From NCBI RefSeq assembly GCF_011074885.1, contig NC_054686.1:1-64000 (forward strand): a stretch of 64,000 nt of DNA, written 5' to 3'. This document shows positions 43,866-52,639 of the stretch, in pieces. The stretch comes from Brettanomyces bruxellensis (taxonomy: Eukaryota > Ascomycota > Pichiomycetes > Pichiales > Pichiaceae). A model generated the notes under the pieces. The model was not told the origin of the DNA. It made no database searches and saw nothing but the letters and a program-made list of their open reading frames with translations. Within the stretch, counting starts at the first letter, position 1; every line of letters starts with the position of its first letter. The translations under genes and the position numbers were made by a program.

Positions 43866-44572
43866 TAGTCCTACGATTAGATTTTACCTTTTACGTTCAC
43901 AAATAGGTCTCTTCCAAAACAATTGTCAAAACTTTCTAGATGTCAGTCAGCATCTTTCCAGATGAGGCATATTCTTTGTTATTGATTTGCCTTCCTTTGT
44001 CTGCGATAGTAAAGTTGAACATATATTCTGTTGAACTTGTGAGGGCTCTTTAGAAACCTTTAAATCTTTATTTGTAGAACAGCCTTAATTCAAGCTTTCT
44101 GAGCACAACTCTCAACACTTTCTAACACTGCGTTGATACTCAAACTTCCCGAAAAATCAATGTCAGAAGAGTTTTCATCCGGTAGTCTGTCTCACCCAAA
44201 AATTCAACAGATATAATGATAATGACATAACATCTTGAAATTGGAGCTGTTGGAAAAATTACATCATATTTTTGGTGACCGACCCCAACGCATAAGGGGA
44301 TCTCTGCCAGGGGAAAAGGTTAACGAGGCTTGACACATTTTCGTAGAGTAACCTGATACTGAAAGTAAAACAAACTATTTTTGCGAAAAAGTATGATTTG
44401 TGCGGCCGTTTTGCTGTTACAAATGACTAGAAATTAATTCATGTATGTAAATAATTGTCATCATGTAAAACGTTTTTTTTTTCGTGCTTTCCAAAAGTGA
44501 TTTTAAGGATATTTACAAAAACGGCCTATGTCAAAAAATTGACTATTAGAGAACACACTGAATTGAAAATAC
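43866..44572. other. Intergenic DNA between two LTRs
   Basis: No gene or element recognised. A T10 run lies near 44471-44480. Confidence 0.5.
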
Positions 44573-44995
44573 TGTCGGGGCTTTAAAATTAGGGACAGTC
44601 TGTACGAGCGAATAGAATAAGATTAATCACTAGATATCAGCAAGATAAAATTCCTCAGTTACTAGAATTATCTCAACTTTCAGTTAACCGATAAGCCTCT
44701 GATAGATAATCTCTGTATTATCGTTTTGTTCTCTTATCTGCTTGGCTCTTCAGTGGTGCAGTAATATCCTCTCTGAAATATTCGCTAACTATATATTTCT
44801 CATACAAATTATATTTCGAATGTTTCTTGAATACTTTCCCCACCGAATAGTTCGTCATAAGAATTCCACCCACGCAGTGGGCTATATAACTACAATATCT
44901 CTCTCCGTGGGATGCTTCTGCGCATTCACTATGATACTCAATATTATCAGAGATAAGAATATTACTCTACTAAAGATCTTGTTGTACATCAGATA
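44573..44995 (-). mobile_element. LTR, family LTR2 (copy c)
   Basis: On the minus strand it is collinear with 29100-29494 and 13458-13815: CCCACGGAGAGAGATATTGTAG, TTATATAGCCCAC, GGTGGAATTCTTATGA, AGAAATATATAGTTAGCGAATATT, GAGGATATTA, TCTTATTCTATTCGCTCGT and a CCCCGACA end at 44573. This copy shows that the family extends left of the block seen at 13458. Its outer end near 44995 (TACATCA) is tentative. Confidence 0.7.
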
Positions 44996-45525
44996 GCAAC
45001 TTTAACGTATACAAGATTAAGTATCATGGCGTTATTATCAGCTGAACGCACACAGATCCCGACAAATACGATCTCCGCAAAAGGAGAAGTGTAAGAAGTC
45101 TGCGGTAATATTGTTTAGAAATGTGGTGCAATAGATCGACTTGGCTACTGTCCAATGAGGCAAACTAGGACGGGGAGTGGGTAGGGAGGAAGAAAAAAAA
45201 AAAATTTTATCACCCGATTGCTACCGTTGGTTACGCCACATCAAACTTATTTTCCTGGAAGGTAATTGTTTACCGCAGAGCCATCATGTTCTTCAACTGT
45301 GGAAAATGGATGTTTTGATTTTCCGTAGAGAAAATAATTATACTCTTTAACTGTGGAGAATGGAAAGTTATATATTATGGTTCTGTTTATAAACAAATAC
45401 AACTATAAAGGAATACTATTGGAGTATAATCAGTGATCTTTTATGTTTGTATATCCATGTTTTATTTTGGCCGACTACAGACACACAGGGGTTGACTAGG
45501 TTCACAATACCATATCCTATTAAGA
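44996..45525. promoter_or_regulatory. Promoter region of dioxygenase 2
   Basis: It contains an A12 run near 45193, GCCACA (45235-45240), two copies of a 17-bp word with AACTGTGG core (45293-45309, 45347-45363) and TATAAAG (45404-45410) 116 bp before the ATG. Confidence 0.6.
45293..45363 (+). promoter_or_regulatory. Two direct copies of T(C/T)AACTGTGGA(A/G)AATGG
   Basis: 17-bp words at 45293-45309 and 45347-45363, same orientation, 54 bp apart, differing at two positions. The core AACTGTGG matches eight of the nine bases of the Met31/Met32 consensus AAACTGTGG. They are 160-235 bp upstream of the dioxygenase ATG. Confidence 0.55.
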
Positions 45526-46584
45526 ATGGTTAAATTAACTAAGATTGAATTACCTAAGAAACATATCGTTTATGGAAATGAGTTTCCTGTAGCCTACACG
45601 CTAAGCACAAAGGCATCACCGATAGAGATAGAGGATTTACTACATCAGGAGGCCAAAAAAGGCTTTTTCAACGAGATCCTAAGGAAGAATGGAGCTGTTG
45701 TCCTAAGACTTGGAATAACAGATCCAGATATTCTAAGCAAATTTATTAAGGCAATTGGATATGGAAGTGGTGATGTTCCATTTGTACAGAATGGATCAAC
45801 TGCCCAAAGGACACAAATCACAGATGTGCTAACAACGGCCAATGAGGGACCAGGTGAATTGGATATATACCAACATAATGAATTTTCTCGCTTTAAAAGT
45901 TATCCATCCAAATTATTCTTTGCTTGCACCGAATACACCGCAAAGGGCGGGGAAACTCCTATTGTGCATGGAGCTGAAATTTTTAATGACATTCAAAATA
46001 AAGATCCCAAATTTATAACATCCCTGAGTAAAAGGGGTCTTTTATTTGAACAAACTTGGAATTACAATAGTTCCGAAGGTGTTAATTGGACAGACAAATA
46101 TGCTTTTGGGAGACTTCTAAAGGGAGATGATACGTTGGAAGAAAAAAAGCAGAAGGCGGAAAAAATATCTAGAGAACACATCAGCGACGATATTTCATGG
46201 ACCAAGAATAATAATTTGGTGTTAAAGGAACATACAGAACCATTGAAATTGTATGATAATGGTGAGAGGAAGTACGGCGTCTTCTTTAACAGTATTCCTG
46301 CATATTATGGGTATATCGCCTATCAGGTGAAGGGATATGGAAACGAATCAAAAATTTTGTATGACGATAACGAAGAGCCAATTTCCAGGAGAGATCTAGA
46401 TATTGCCCTTGAAAGTTCATTCAGTAGCGAATATAACCATGAATGGCAGGAAGGAGACTTGGCTATCATTGATAATTTTCAAGTGAGTCATGGTCGAAAA
46501 CCTTGGAGGGATGGAAAACGTAAAATTTTGGTTAGTATGTGGGATACCAAAAATAGAGAAGAGTTTCCAAAATACGTAGTGTGA
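45526..46584 (+). CDS. Fe(II)/2-oxoglutarate dioxygenase (TauD/TfdA, clavaminate synthase-like) 2
   Basis: A 352-aa non-heme iron oxygenase, intact counterpart of the frameshifted gene at 29734-30811. The HxE metal motif is H117-N-E119 in YQHNEFSR, the conserved GGETPIVHG block is near residues 141-149, the distal metal His is about 322 (QVSHGRKPW) and the 2OG-binding Arg about 332. The HNE pattern and GGETPI block are typical of the clavaminate synthase-like branch rather than of Jlp1/TauD, whose motif is HxD, so sulfonate cleavage is not assured. It hydroxylates an unknown substrate with O2 and 2-oxoglutarate; cytosolic, no signal. It is flanked by LTR1 copies d and e in the same orientation. 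Confidence 0.92.
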   Translation: MVKLTKIELPKKHIVYGNEFPVAYTLSTKASPIEIEDLLHQEAKKGFFNEILRKNGAVVLRLGITDPDILSKFIKAIGYGSGDVPFVQNGSTAQRTQITDVLTTANEGPGELDIYQHNEFSRFKSYPSKLFFACTEYTAKGGETPIVHGAEIFNDIQNKDPKFITSLSKRGLLFEQTWNYNSSEGVNWTDKYAFGRLLKGDDTLEEKKQKAEKISREHISDDISWTKNNNLVLKEHTEPLKLYDNGERKYGVFFNSIPAYYGYIAYQVKGYGNESKILYDDNEEPISRRDLDIALESSFSSEYNHEWQEGDLAIIDNFQVSHGRKPWRDGKRKILVSMWDTKNREEFPKYVV

Positions 46585-47297
46585 ACGATACTTCCGAGTT
46601 TATAAGAATATACTAATATTTATTATAGGTGCAAAACTAAATGGAAATATGAGCAACAAAAAAGGAAATTCTTAAGTATATGAAGATCTGTAGAACTCAG
46701 CCCATTGGATTAGTAGTTAATAAAGATGAAAAATATGAACTTATACTTATGTGCCAATTCAATCAATAGGGAAAATATAAGGATATTCTTGGCATTACCA
46801 AGCCATATCTGGTTACCGAATATTAACAACAGATAATGATATGTGTAGTAGATGTGTCGACAGTTGCGTCTACATAATGCTGCCCTGCCTTGTTTATGCC
46901 CAAGAAGACCTCGCTCATAAGGATTGAAGGTATTAAAGCATGTGCATTTCCCTTTTTTTATTAAGTTCATGTTACCTTCTTACCTTCTCATTTTACTTTT
47001 ATGCTTGTCCTTTCTTTAACCTCAAAAACACTCAATACTAGTTATAACACAAACTTCATAAGGTAACTGGCGTCACTCTTAAACGAATTAACTAAAATAT
47101 TACGATATGCTTATCAAATAGTATTGCCAAAGACATACTTTATATGAAAATATTCTTGTTACCCAAATTAATCCAGAAATTTGTCCAACCATTAAAAAAC
47201 AATCCAATTTATCAGTCAACTACAATTGCGGAAAATAAACACCATTCAGTTAATTATAAGAAGGATTTAAAGTTAACAAGGATTAAAAAGGACAGAG
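46585..47297. other. Intergenic region with LTR1 copy e
   Basis: Apart from LTR1 copy e (46844-47104), no element or gene is seen. It lies between the 3' ends of dioxygenase 2 and FAD oxidase 2. Confidence 0.6.
46844..47104 (+). mobile_element. Solo LTR, family LTR1 (copy e), TSD ATATG
   Basis: 261 bp, starts TGTAGTAG and ends ATATTACG, with perfect 5-bp target duplication ATATG at 46839-46843 and 47105-47109. Subfamily partner of copy d. Confidence 0.92.
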
Positions 47298-48731
47298 CTA
47301 TCGTATTTCAAAATAATCTTGCTTTCTCTCCACAAGACCTGCATACTTTAAAGAATGATCACTATAAACATCCTTCAATGGCTTTCTATCAAAATCATTA
47401 TCCTTGATGGAATCAAATTTGAAATACTCACTGTATTGATAATTCTTCTTAGAAATCAAACCTTCAACAAACCTTCCTATAATAGGTAAAAACTTAAATC
47501 CATGAAAGCTGCCACCGCTTGAAATTATCACATTTTCTGTTCCGGGAACAAAATCAATAACAAATTCATTTTTTTGACTAATTGCATCAAAGCAGAATTT
47601 AGATTTTTCAATATGTACATTAGCATCCTTAAGATCTTTAAGCCATTGACTAAAAAAAGTCTTGTAAGATTCAAATGATTCTTTAGGGAGAAGCTTGAAT
47701 TTGTCAGTTGGCGTGCTAACATTTTTCAACGTTTCATTATTCTCATCAAAATATCTCCACAATTCATCATTGGCTCCTATTTTGATTATGCCTTCCTCCG
47801 TTGCTGGAAACATATATATACCATCCTTAACAATATTTTCCTGGTACCTCATTCTCCAATTAATCATTGGAATGTTTTGGTACTTCTTCAAGAGATCTGG
47901 CCGATCATGAGGAATTTGAAGAAAAATTATCGTTGATGCAACACTTTCAATCCGATCTCTTTTTTCAGAAGGTAAAAAAGCTGGTGTATACCCTCCAACA
48001 GCGATAACAACAAAATCAGCATCATGCTTTTTCCCATCTTTTGTTTGGACCCCAACAGCCTTAATTTTAGTGGCATCAGAATATATAATTTTCTCAATCT
48101 CTCCATGCAATGGCCCAAAAACAAACTTCACATTACCTGATCGTTCGCTAAGATATTTTAACCATAGTAGACCCTTGTTAGCATTAACAACACCTGCTAT
48201 TGAATCAAGAACTCCAGTTAAAGTTTTGACCTTACCCTTTTGACCTAGAGGATCTATTTTTGAATACCAACCAGTTATTTTTGACCTCAAGATATCATCC
48301 TCATTATTGATATCATATTCAAAACTCCGAAGACCTTGCTTTTCAAAATGTGCTAATGTTTTTGCTTCTTCTTTATTTTCAACATCATCGAACCTGACAT
48401 ATCCCGTATTTCGGAATATTTTATCAGTATTTTTCAAACCATTTGGGAGAAATGCAGCATGCTCAAGCTGCTCATTCCACTTGTAGTAAATCTGTAAACT
48501 TTGCAAGGCTAGGTTTTGATAATGTGTCTTGTCGATGTAAGACGCCCTCACAAGTTTATTATAATCAGTTGATGGGGCATTAGCGCCTTTTAAAGGATCA
48601 AAAAGATTATGATTATAATCACCTTTGTCAAACACTGTAATATTTGTATATCCTGCTTCGGAAAGATGATAGGCTGCAGAGATCCCAAATGCACCTGATC
48701 CGATAACAATAATCTTAGAGTCCTTGGTCAT
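47298..48731 (-). CDS. FAD-dependent amine oxidase, sarcosine/fructosyl-amino-acid oxidase type (2)
   Basis: A 477-aa flavoenzyme of the same family as 34327-35844 but clearly diverged. The Rossmann motif is GSGAFG (residues 11-16); APSTDYNKLVR (~52-62) matches the substrate/FAD contact region; GGSFHGFKFLP (~406-416) is the C-terminal block. Here the Cys expected for covalent FAD attachment is present (C380 in KSKFCFDA), unlike its paralogue. It would oxidise an N-substituted amino compound to imine plus H2O2. No classical PTS1 at the C-terminus (..DYFEIR). It is divergent from the Dal5-type permease at 49595 across an 863-bp promoter with four TGTGGC cores. Confidence 0.9.
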   Translation of the reverse strand: MTKDSKIIVIGSGAFGISAAYHLSEAGYTNITVFDKGDYNHNLFDPLKGANAPSTDYNKLVRASYIDKTHYQNLALQSLQIYYKWNEQLEHAAFLPNGLKNTDKIFRNTGYVRFDDVENKEEAKTLAHFEKQGLRSFEYDINNEDDILRSKITGWYSKIDPLGQKGKVKTLTGVLDSIAGVVNANKGLLWLKYLSERSGNVKFVFGPLHGEIEKIIYSDATKIKAVGVQTKDGKKHDADFVVIAVGGYTPAFLPSEKRDRIESVASTIIFLQIPHDRPDLLKKYQNIPMINWRMRYQENIVKDGIYMFPATEEGIIKIGANDELWRYFDENNETLKNVSTPTDKFKLLPKESFESYKTFFSQWLKDLKDANVHIEKSKFCFDAISQKNEFVIDFVPGTENVIISSGGSFHGFKFLPIIGRFVEGLISKKNYQYSEYFKFDSIKDNDFDRKPLKDVYSDHSLKYAGLVERKQDYFEIR

Positions 48732-49594
48732 GCTAAAGTATTTCTTATTTTCTTGCCATTACCCAGTAAGAAGGACATTCTCCAACATATTCTATCACTG
48801 AATAGTTGATTTTATGCCGAGGATATAAGTATAAGTAAGTACTTTTTGCTCATTTCGTTTGAAACATTGTGGCTTCCAAACTACAATATTTGCATCTAGT
48901 AGACATTATTTTGAAATTTTCTCCTGCTTTCTAATTCGTACATGCTACTGACTCCGTTGATCCCCAACAATTTTAAAAATTGTAAAAACTGCGAAATAAC
49001 ATTTTTGGCCATGTGGCTTGCAGCCATATATCATATAGCTGATAAAAGTGGCATCGTCAAATGTGTCGGATTACATACTGCCAGATTTAGACAACGATTA
49101 ATCATGCATGAATGCTAATTGAAGGGTTTAAAAAGCAAAGCTAGGGAGAGATATTTTTTTAGCGCGGACTTCAATTTCTCAATGTGGAGCACTGAGAATA
49201 GAGATCGGCAATTTCGTGAAACGTAATATCGTTAGTTTTCATATCAGCGACGCCACAAATAATAAAAGGGCACCAAATAATTATATTTTGCAATTATTTT
49301 TATGAACTTATCTTAGATGTGAATCTTATCTGATGGAAATTCAGCAAAAAAATAGCTACTACGCTACAGATCATGAAAATTAAGCAACTAATTAGTAAGG
49401 GTATTAACTATATAAAATTCCACCCCAAATGATGGCTCCAAGCTATTGTGGCTCAAGAGAAACGAACTTATCAGATAACTTAATTTTTCAGCTTTGTATA
49501 TATATATAAACACTGGCGATAGGTCTTGTAAATCTTTCCAGTCATAAAATAAAATGCACCGAAGATAAACCAGTAGTAACAAATTATATAGTTT
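48732..49594. promoter_or_regulatory. Divergent promoter of FAD oxidase 2 and permease 2
   Basis: Four TGTGGC cores occur in 863 bp: AAACATTGTGGC 48862-48873, TGTGGC 49012-49017, GCCACA 49252-49257 and TGTGGC 49447-49452. The permease TATA is TATATATATATAAA at 49497-49510; the oxidase side has only a weak TATA-like word near 48818-48830. The density of the Met31/32-like core is the highest seen in the window. Confidence 0.55.
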
Positions 49595-51193
49595 ATGGAA
49601 AAAAACATGGATAAAGAAGATGAGATTCCAGTCGAACAGACTGTGTCAGATATTGAGACAACAAGTTTATCGAGTGGTGAGGTTGAAGCTAAGAATGCTG
49701 ATAATACTTTAATCTTTGTGGACAATCACAAAGATGAGTTTGAGGGTTTGGAATTGACTCCGGAAGAAGAAAGGCACCTATGGCGTGGTAGATACGGTAT
49801 TTTATTTTCATTGATTATGCTTATTAATACGGTCCTCTTTATCGACAAGGCTACAATGTCTTATGCATCTATTCTAGGTTTATTTGAATCCACTAATATT
49901 GATACATCTCAGTATGATGACTTGAATTCTATATTTTATGTTGGATATACTATTGGCCAGGCTCTAAATTTCCTATTACAGAAGGTTTCACTCTCGAAGT
50001 TCATGACGATTATCTTGTTTTTGTGGTCAGTAATTGTTTTCCTACATTGTGCTGCTTACAATTTTGTGGGGTTAATCTTTTTGAGATTGTTCCTTGGATT
50101 CACCGAGAGTGTTATTGTTCCCGCAATGGAAGTTACGCTATTTCAATTTTTCACTCCGAAAGAAAGAGCCACATTACAACCGATATTCTGGGTTAGTTGT
50201 GTTGGAACGCCAATTGTTATAGCCGGCTTTATTGCATATGGTGTGCTCCATATTACAAACAGTATTTCCCCATGGAAGATTTTTATGATCATTACTGGTG
50301 GTCTCACTATTATTACCACAGCTATTTCAGCTTACTTATATCCATCAGATCCCTCTAAAGCTAGGTTCCTTACAGATAAGGAAAAATACTTTCTTATAAA
50401 AAGGGTTCAAAAGGAATCATCATCATCTATTTCCCAAAATGTTGTGAAGAGGTATCAGGTCATTGAGGCATTGAAGGATCCGATATCCTGGCTTTTTGCG
50501 CTCTTTGCCTTCCTTTTAATGTTGGCCAACAACCTAAACTATCAACAGAATTTACTATATGTCTCCTTAGGAGTTTCAAACTTGGGTTCTACTTTAGTTA
50601 GTGTCGCAGGTGCTTGTTTTTCCACATTATACATGATTGCTGGATCATTAATTATTCATTATTGGCCTAACCACTCGGCATTTGCTATAGCATTCGCGAA
50701 TGTGCCATCTATTGCTTCAGGTATTGCGATGGTTCTTATACCATGGAGTAACAAGTTGGCACTTCTTGCCATGCTAGTTCTAGGTGCTAACACATATGGT
50801 CTTGCGTACATTGTGGGTCTTGGATGGGCTACATCCAGTGCATCCGGAAATACCAAAAGATATGTAAGAAATTTCATGTTTATGATAGCTTATGGTATTT
50901 CAAATATTGTTTCCCCACAGATTTGGAAGGGGAACCAATCGGAAAGATACTATGCTGCTTGGGCTATTCAAATTGTGCTTGCTTGGTTTGGTTCCACAGT
51001 GGTTGGCTATATAATTTTCTTCATCCTAAAAGCTAGAAACAGGAAACGCCTTGAGCTTATTAAACTAAACACTGATGCAACAGGAAAGATTGTCAAATAC
51101 AAAGAGAATGGTGAAAAGACAATTGAAAGAGTTGAAATCGCTAATCTCGATTTAACTGATCATGAAAACAAGAATTTCATTTATCCTTTGTGA
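49595..51193 (+). CDS. Dal5/Soa1-type anion:cation symporter (MFS) 2
   Basis: A 532-aa permease paralogous to the ones at 31562 and 52640. An acidic N-tail to ~residue 60 is followed by EERHLWRGRYGILFSLIML leading into helix 1 with LFIDKATMSYASILGLFEST, the helix 4-5 signature RLFLGFTESVIVPAMEV, and the C-tail NLDLTDHENKNFIYPL. The start at 49595 is supported by the TATA box at 49497-49510, ~90 bp upstream; an in-frame second ATG follows at codon 5. The divergent FAD oxidase and the dioxygenase beyond it repeat the gene content around permease 1. Confidence 0.92.
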   Translation: MEKNMDKEDEIPVEQTVSDIETTSLSSGEVEAKNADNTLIFVDNHKDEFEGLELTPEEERHLWRGRYGILFSLIMLINTVLFIDKATMSYASILGLFESTNIDTSQYDDLNSIFYVGYTIGQALNFLLQKVSLSKFMTIILFLWSVIVFLHCAAYNFVGLIFLRLFLGFTESVIVPAMEVTLFQFFTPKERATLQPIFWVSCVGTPIVIAGFIAYGVLHITNSISPWKIFMIITGGLTIITTAISAYLYPSDPSKARFLTDKEKYFLIKRVQKESSSSISQNVVKRYQVIEALKDPISWLFALFAFLLMLANNLNYQQNLLYVSLGVSNLGSTLVSVAGACFSTLYMIAGSLIIHYWPNHSAFAIAFANVPSIASGIAMVLIPWSNKLALLAMLVLGANTYGLAYIVGLGWATSSASGNTKRYVRNFMFMIAYGISNIVSPQIWKGNQSERYYAAWAIQIVLAWFGSTVVGYIIFFILKARNRKRLELIKLNTDATGKIVKYKENGEKTIERVEIANLDLTDHENKNFIYPL

Positions 51194-51687
51194 ATTTTAT
51201 TTTATTTATTTATCTGCTTTTACACGTTAAAGAATGAAAACTATATTCAATTCAGAATGGGACCATTTCCTTTGACGGATTTAAACATGTCCTTTAAAAG
51301 TGTGTTAAAGTTAGTGTTACCAGATTTATATAGTGTTTCGATATTTATTGTAGTATGTAATAGATAATATGTATAATGATGGACAAAAGGGAATATCTTC
51401 ACTTTATATAGATGTGGTTCTGGTATTGATCAGATGATATAACAATATCATCTTCACTTACTCGAACTCCATTGTTCGGGAGCTACATTGTTTTGACAAA
51501 GTGTGGATAAAATATGATAAAATTGAGGATGAATCTATGAATATGAGGCCAAGTATGACGAAAACTCCCCATGTATGATCTCGTGTTAGATTTAATCATT
51601 ACTTCCTAACCTTTCACATTTACTTATTCAACATCGTACATACAGTAACTTGACTAACATATAGAAACAAACAAAAATTAAATTGTG

Positions 51688-51942
51688 TGTAATAGATTCT
51701 TTGACAGTGGGGTTTATATAAAACTTTCCCTCTTTTATGGCAAGAAACCTCATTCATAAAAATTAAAGCTATTTGAACATGTGCATTTACCATTTTTATT
51801 TTAGTTATTTGTCCATTTTTCTTCACTTCTTTGAATTTTTATATCTCCCTTTTCAGCCTTGAAGATACTCAATGTACTGTTATAACAAAAACTTCGTGAA
51901 GTAATCGGTGTCAAACATATAACCAATACATTAAATATCACA
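51688..51942 (+). mobile_element. Degenerate solo LTR, family LTR1 (copy f)
   Basis: Starts TGTAATAG and ends TATCACA. The landmarks CATTCATAAAAATTAAAG..TATTTGAACATGTGCATTT and AACTTCGTGAAGTAATCGGTGTCA are kept. Flanks TTGTG / TTGCA match at three of five positions. Confidence 0.82.
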
Positions 51943-52267
51943 TTGCATTTTATTTGTAGTTTAACGGGATAGATTTCAATATTCCTTCATTACTATTTCT
52001 ATTTATTTTGCAAGCCACTATATAATAAGGCCACAATTCGTAAATATTGAATGTGATGAAAGTTGTAACATGGGTAGTTATCTTGTACACCTTAAATTGC
52101 TGACAGAGACTGCTTTATACCTGAAAATTTGTATCAAATTTTATTGCATTCCTTTCTACCTCACGGGGGATGTTCCAACCACGAAAGTCGTTCACTAAAA
52201 AAATAAAGTATTCTGCATAGATGGGCCCATCTTGATTCTTAAACTTATTAAACGGAACCATCCATAA

Positions 52268-52527
52268 TGTAATAGTTTATTTAATTGGTTTAAGTGTGAC
52301 GCCGATTACTTTATGAAGTTTTTGTTATAACTAGTATTGAGTGTTTTTAAGGCTAAAGAAAGGAAAAGTATAAAAGTAAAAGAACTAAGTAAGAAGTTAA
52401 AAAGAGCAGGATAAAAAGGGGAAATGCACATGTTTAAATACCTTTGATCCTTATGAGCGAAGTTTTCTTGGGCATAAACAAGGCAGGGCAGCTTTATGTA
52501 GACGCGACTCTCGACGCATCTATTACA
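52268..52527 (-). mobile_element. Solo LTR, family LTR1 (copy g), TSD CATAA
   Basis: 260 bp with terminal inverted TGTAATAG / CTATTACA and a perfect 5-bp target duplication CATAA at 52263-52267 and 52528-52532. Almost identical to copy a, 40 kb away. This copy fixes the element ends for the family. Confidence 0.94.
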
Positions 52528-52639
52528 CATAACTTTTTATTTTATTTACCTATATTGATTAAAAAATCATTCAACGTTATCGATTTATTATATGAAATTA
52601 TTAGCAGCACGATACAAATATCTCTATTTTTTAAATTAC

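Larger units (their letters stand above)
51194..52639. other. Intergenic region with two LTR1 copies
   Basis: No gene. It contains LTR1 copies f (51688-51942, plus) and g (52268-52527, minus), facing each other, between the 3' ends of permeases 2 and 3. Confidence 0.65.
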
